A model generated the notes under the pieces. It had not been told where the DNA came from. It was given only the letters and a program-made list of their open reading frames with translations, and searched no databases. 64,000 bases of DNA from Mytilisepta virgata. Its lineage: Eukaryota; Mollusca; Bivalvia; Mytilida; Mytilidae. Positions 59,224 through 64,000 of the stretch are shown piece after piece; positions within the stretch are counted from its first letter, which is position 1; every line of letters starts with the position of its first letter. The translations under genes were made by a program, and so were the position numbers. The DNA is taken from the NCBI GenBank assembly GCA_028015205.1, contig CM051514.1, positions 21,530,150-21,594,149 of the forward strand, given 5' to 3'.

Positions 59224-60614
59224 ATAATAAACTACAGGCTCTCAAGAGCCTGTATCGCTCACCTGGATTTAACTTTTCACCTTGAGCATACCTAAAATGT
59301 TAAAATAAGTAAGGGTGTGGCGGCCATCTTGGTTGACAGTTTGGGTGATTGCACAAAATTCTGAAAGAGGACCATCTAAGGACCATTGCTACCAAGTCTA
59401 ATTCTAATTGGCTTAGTGGTTTCAGACGAGAAGATTTTTGAGTGAATTTCCCATCGCGGCCAACTTGGTTCACAGTCCACGAAATCAGACACATTTCTGA
59501 AAAAGGACCTCCTAAAGACCAATGTTGCCAAGTTCTGCTCCAATATGTCAACTGGTTTCAGACAAGATTTTTCAATGAATTTTCCTACAGGGCCCTATGT
59601 TAAACTGAGTTCGGTTGTGGCGGCCATCTTGGTCATGGGACACACCACTTTAAGAGGACTATTTAAGGACCATTGCTGCCAAGTCTGGTTCCAATTGGTC
59701 AAGTGGTTTACGACAAAAAGATTTTTCAATGAATTTTTCCATAGGGCTCTATGTTAAACTAAGTTCGGCTGTGGCGGCCATCTTGGTTAACAATCCGGGT
59801 CATTGGACATATTTCTGAAAGAGAACCTCCTGAGAACCATTACTGCCAACTTTGGTTCCAACTGGCCTTGTAGTTTCATATAAGAAGATTTTTAAAATTA
59901 TCCCCACCCCACCCTTTTTTCTATTTTTAGTAACAGCAGCCATTTGGGTTGGAAGTCGGGGATGCCCTACATAATTTTGGAAGGGGGCCATCCAAGGACC
60001 ATTCCACCAAAGTTTGGTCTCAATTGGCCTATTGGTTTGAGAGGAAAAGATCTTTAAAGAACAGTTTACGCTGGATGCTGTCTTTAAAGGGCAAAAACTC
60101 CTATAAGGGGTCAATCAATGATTTTGGTCATGTTGACTTATTTGCAGATCTTACTTTGTTGAACATTTTTGCTGTTTACAATTTGTCTTTATGTATAACA
60201 ATATTCAAGATAATAACCTACAACTGCAACATTTCCTTAAAATTAACAATTCAGGGGCAATAACCGTATAAAGCGTTGACCGATTCGTCTGAAAATTTCA
60301 TGACAGGTAGATCTTGACCTGATGAACATTTTTACCGCTGTCAGTTTTTCTCTATTTGCTTTAGTTTTTGAGATACCCCTATGTTCTATTTTTAGCCATG
60401 TCGGCCATGTTGGTTGGCAGGCGGGGTCATCGGACGCATTTTTTAAACTACATACCCTAATGATGCTTGTGACCAAGTTTGGTTCAATTTGGCCTAGTAG
60501 TTTCAGAGGAGAAGATTTTTTTAAAAGTTAACAGACGACGACGACGGACGACGGATGACGACGCCAAGTGTTGAGAATAGCTCACTTGACCCTTTGGGTC
60601 AGGTGAGCTGAAAA
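59224..60614. mobile_element. Hairpin-ended dispersed element with internal tandem units
   Basis: The left end carries the palindrome AGGCTCTCAAGAGCCT followed by GCTCACCTGG. The right end is a 14-base stem hairpin (60579-60609, AGCTCACTTGACCC / GGGTCAGGTGAGCT, loop TTT). In between, units of about 135-165 bp recur with (G)GCGGCCATCTTGGTT at about 59319, 59455, 59617, 59771, 59935 and 60398. Before the right end are GACGACGACGG runs. No transposase frame. It looks like a non-autonomous DNA transposon; I remember these ends as common in bivalves. Confidence 0.6.
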
Positions 60615-61722
60615 GAACATGTCAACCAAGACATTCGAAACAATTACCGTCACCCAATCAAAAAACTTCAAATAAACACAAAAATAACATAATGGTTGTA
60701 CCAAAAATGTTTTATTTGGACTAAATACTATTTAAATGTCATCATTACCATAGGGTATACATATTCAGACTTTTAACACACTGATTATTCGTTAGATTTT
60801 TTAAAGGTAGCAAATAACGATAAAGTATACATTTTTAAGAGCAAAAAAACTATCCCGTACTTTACTGAAAACATAAAACTGACAAAAAATAGCAATAACA
60901 AAAGCAAACTTCAAAATACAGTTGATTCGTTACTGCCATGCATGTTATTTGTAAGTTGGATTTTTTGACACAACGAAGTAAATGTGACTTAAACTGCTAA
61001 GACAAGGCTATATTCAGACTCTGTTAATATCAGTCATCACGGTTAATTGACCAATACGAAGTTTTTATCTCATAAATGAGAATAAATGTATTCAGTTAGA
61101 TCTCATGTCTTACTGGATTTCACGATTTCAACACGATTTCAACAATAAAAAGGAAATGTTGTTAGACTTTTAGTATAAATTTCATTTGACGCTCTTGGAA
61201 TCTTTTAATGTGATGTGGAATTTTTAAGTTTACGCTATAGCCAGGGAAAGTAACTTATTGATTGTGTGTTTATATGAAACGAGAGGTGAGTTCATGCTTC
61301 TGAATTTCAAATGAATTCAAAGTCTTCAAAGCATTTTCTTTTTCTTTCTTTCTTTTTCTAGATTCCATTCAGTATTGTTCTTAAATTAATCTGACGAAAG
61401 TTTTTACCATGTTTTTCATGAGAAAGTAACTGTTTATTAACGATTGTTAGATCTTTTTATATTTATCTTTGCAAGCGTACTAGTACGTACCTAAGCCTTA
61501 TCCCTGTTCACTTCGTTATTAATGACTGATCAAAATTGCTATATGTCATCCTTCACAACCATGAATTAATATTGTAATGATATATAACTTATATAACTTA
61601 TGAGGTCCTTGTTTGTATACTATTAAAATCCAGACAGTTTTATTTGAAGGTCAATAGTTCGTGCTCTTAAAAAACAGAACAGTAAGCCAAATAAAAAAAG
61701 TTCTCAGTATAATTAAATATGT
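60615..61722. other. AT-rich spacer, no gene seen
   Basis: No frame of interest, no match to the units. A pyrimidine run (TTTCTTTTTCTTTCTTTC) lies near 61335-61355. Confidence 0.5.
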
Positions 61723-62672
61723 AAAGAGGACAAACATACCTAAGGAGCTATCCAAAAAAAAACGCAATCCAGCAGACAGAAAAAACCAGGGAAGACAAAC
61801 AAACAACCACAAGCACAACAAACAAACACCGAAAACCAAAAATAAAAAACAATGAACAACTCGAACTTCCACAAAAACCAGGTGTCCCGGAAGGGTACGC
61901 TGTTCCCGTTCCGTATACGGCACCCGTCGCGAAGTCAACAAAAGTCAATCCGGCGGTAGTCACAAATCGGTGGAGGCACATGAAACGCCACGACAGTGGG
62001 AACAGGCCCAACATCACCTCAGACACTGGAACACTGCATCGGTCAATCAACCCGCGACGACGACCGCAAAACCTCCTAAGTGATGACATAAACCCATCCC
62101 TGATAAAACCGTGTTAAAGAAGCTTTTGTGACAGCAGTAATCTTTATCGAAAGTCATGGCAACTCACGCAAGCCCTTGAATATTGGATAAGCGGAGAAAC
62201 GTAGACGCCATATGCATGCGACGCTGGCATATTGCTACTCAAGAAGGGAAAGTAAACAATAGGAAAGCCGAAGTCGTCACGTTTGCCATAAAGTTTTGTC
62301 TTCAGATGTCCTCCATTGTCCATCGCGGGAAACAAATCCAAACATGAAGCGGACTTTGATTTATCTGAAGTATCCTTAACACCTAAGTTTACTGGGGTAG
62401 ATATGATGTAGAAGGTCGTTCTTTAACGACAACACGTCATCTACAAATGTATATAACGAAAAGTGAAATTAAAGGATTGGGCTAGTTTCTTTTTGTTTTC
62501 ACGTAGAAGCCCTTGAATGAAGTCCGCTTCTTATGAGTACAGAAAAAGATCGGCGAGGAGGGCGAGCACAATTTGTTCCCATTGGAATGCCAATTGTTTG
62601 TTGAAAAATTCTACCGCCAAATGAAACAAATATGTTGTCTATGAGAAAATCTAACATCTTTCAAATTTCATC
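61723..62672 (-). pseudogene. Third Penelope-like reverse transcriptase relic
   Basis: Same family and orientation as 28131-29090, with the same 3' terminal sequence, but more diverged. Frames are broken by indels (for example near 62420 and 62570), and extra C/G changes set it apart from the A and B copies. It is an independent insertion. Confidence 0.6.
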
Positions 62673-63729
62673 TTCCTTAAACAATATTTTTAGAAAAGTA
62701 TATTTATTCTTTATCAAAGGAGTAGTCACCAATATTCGGAAAATAAAATGTCAGGATAGAGCAACAATAGGTTTACGAAGTTCAAGTCAACAATGTCATC
62801 AAGCTAACGCAACATTATTAGCACACAATACAATGGATAAATGAACGTTCGCAGCCATTACATGAACCGCGAGAGATCAGGTGCGTCGACAGTTTAAGCA
62901 TCTCCTGCCGTGCTAGCATCACCTGTTAGTGATAACACACAAAAGATTCATATATAGAGTTCCAATCAGGGGAAACGTTGTGTCAATGATATCAAAGATA
63001 AAAGAAAGGGAAAGATCTATGTCAAAACGAAGAAGTCACGTGTAAGTTAAGACACAATATATATTTCATATATTCAAACAAATATCATGCTTTCCGACAT
63101 TTTTGTCAGTACAATGACCCCTATTTTCCCACAAAATATAAAGAAATAATCTGCATTGTGGACTTTATGGTTTTGGATATTACAGAAATAAGATACTTGA
63201 GGTCTGTTGGTCTGTTGGTCTGTTGGTTGCCATGACAACATGTGACATATGTGGAAAAGAAACGGATATAGTTAGGATAAAAGACAGAATTCACCAGAAA
63301 ATATGAATTGACAAAAAATCAGATTCTCAGTTTTAAGTCCACTATATTGAGAAACGAAGTATTTCGATGTTCAAGAGGAGCTTGGAAATAGTGTTTTGAG
63401 AGATGCAACTGTGTACAAACAATCCAGAGACAAGGTCAAGTCGAGACAGGCAAGGACAAAACCTGTCATAGAACACTCACAATACGTAAAAACCACTTAT
63501 TATTTACACATAATGAGCAAGTAGAACTTAGCTTCAAAACATTAGTCCACACCTGCCGACCACCTTGACATAAAGATGTTATTCAAATCACAAATTCCGA
63601 CCTGCCGACTATATTTTCTGAAATATAACGATCTGGTGTATATTTTTGCAGACTACCATTCACTTCTTTAATTTCGATATTAGCTCGAAATTGATACTTA
63701 AAATTTACTGTTTCAAAATTTTACAATTT
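62673..63729. other. Region without a supported gene
   Basis: Contains only short frames: 63232-63306 (25 codons, starting MTTCDICGKE, with a C-x2-C pair) and 63351-63524 (57 codons without a start Met, Lys/Arg/Ser-rich). An 8-base repeat GGTCTGTT occurs three times at about 63201-63224. Nothing is strong enough to call. Confidence 0.35.
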
Positions 63730-63930
63730 ATGAAAACTCAGTAGTATCTCTCTCTTGCATAGCTCTGGCATTAGATGTTTTTCCTTTGTCCCTTTAGGTC
63801 GTTTTTGGTATTTTTGAATTTGATTTTTAACCTTTGGATTGTTGTTTTAGTTTTCAACATTTTAGGCCTTGGACACAACTAATTATTCGTAAATCGACGA
63901 AATGTGCACATCTTGTGCAACAAAATTGGT
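63730..63930 (+). repeat. Fragment of a sixth unit at the right edge
   Basis: GAAAACTCAG, GCATAGCTCTG, TTTGGATTGTTGTTTT and TTAGGCCTTG occur in the same order as at 22795-22925 in intron 2 of copy A, and the following CGACGAAATGTGC resembles 23285-23300 and 47595-47610. The sequence is diverged, and any gene would lie to the left or is lost. Confidence 0.5.
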
Positions 63931-64000
63931 ATCAAAGAATTTATTGAAACATTTCTTCCGCGGGGACTGTATGCCCCTATAAACTAATTATTTGTCTAAC

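Noticed and set aside
59800..60263. Overlapping frames of about 104 codons on both strands
   Set aside because: They lie within the tandem units of the hairpin-ended repeat and show no protein-like conservation between units.
62970..63050. Exon-like segment GGGAAACGTTGTGTCAATGA through ACGTGTAAGT with AG before and GTAAGT after
   Set aside because: Basic peptide of about 25 residues in one frame, no partner exons found; could be chance in AT-rich sequence.
63232..63524. Short frames with a C-x2-C pair (63232) and a Lys/Arg-rich stretch (63351)
   Set aside because: Too short, in different frames and without consistent splice signals; kept only as a note.

Overview
The window is AT-rich, intron-containing eukaryotic DNA. 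It most resembles a bivalve mollusc, perhaps a mytilid mussel. The pointers are short secreted glycine/tyrosine-rich proteins like the shematrin shell-matrix proteins, a Gmr1-type Ty3/gypsy retrotransposon, Penelope-like reverse transcriptase relics and several repeats I associate with bivalve genomes. The species assignment is inference. There are no bacterial operons, no rRNA or tRNA genes that I could recognise, and no CRISPR array.

Layout. The window is one locus copied repeatedly. Unit L (1-9566, minus) and unit A (16131-29754, plus) form a large inverted repeat. Unit B (31841-45466, plus) is a close direct duplicate of A. Unit D (about 46375-53960) is again inverted, and unit E (about 54740-58260, plus) is an older, more diverged copy. 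A fragment of a sixth copy lies at 63730-63930. Each of the five main units carries one glycine-rich gene: L 3679-4810, A 22008-23375, B 37541-38908, D 47517-48145, E 56759-58197. All share one three-exon model: a TATA promoter with a tiny non-coding exon 1 ending in GTAAGT, an exon 2 with signal peptide and Gly-rich repeats, and a last exon that adds only three residues (GYY, GYM or DYY). L, A and D look intact. B has a one-base deletion in the signal peptide and E a one-base deletion in a G run.

Between L and A, near the axis of the inverted repeat, sits a complete 6059-bp LTR retrotransposon (10045-16103, minus). Its 608-bp LTRs look identical, it has a 4-bp ATGT target duplication, and it carries one open 1556-residue gag-pol frame. 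Integrase precedes reverse transcriptase, the order of Gmr1-like elements, and the capsid region resembles the SCAN domain family.

Between A and B are a small inverted piece of the unit (29759-30120) and the 5' part of an unknown acidic, possibly transposase-derived gene cut by the duplication junction. The remainder is repeats: Penelope-like RT relics at 28131, 43903 and 61723, a second RT relic at 45540, a hairpin-ended element at 59224-60614, a minisatellite at 51552-52230 and AT microsatellites. The main biology is birth and decay of a small secreted structural-protein family through inverted and tandem duplication, with one young retrotransposon in its midst.
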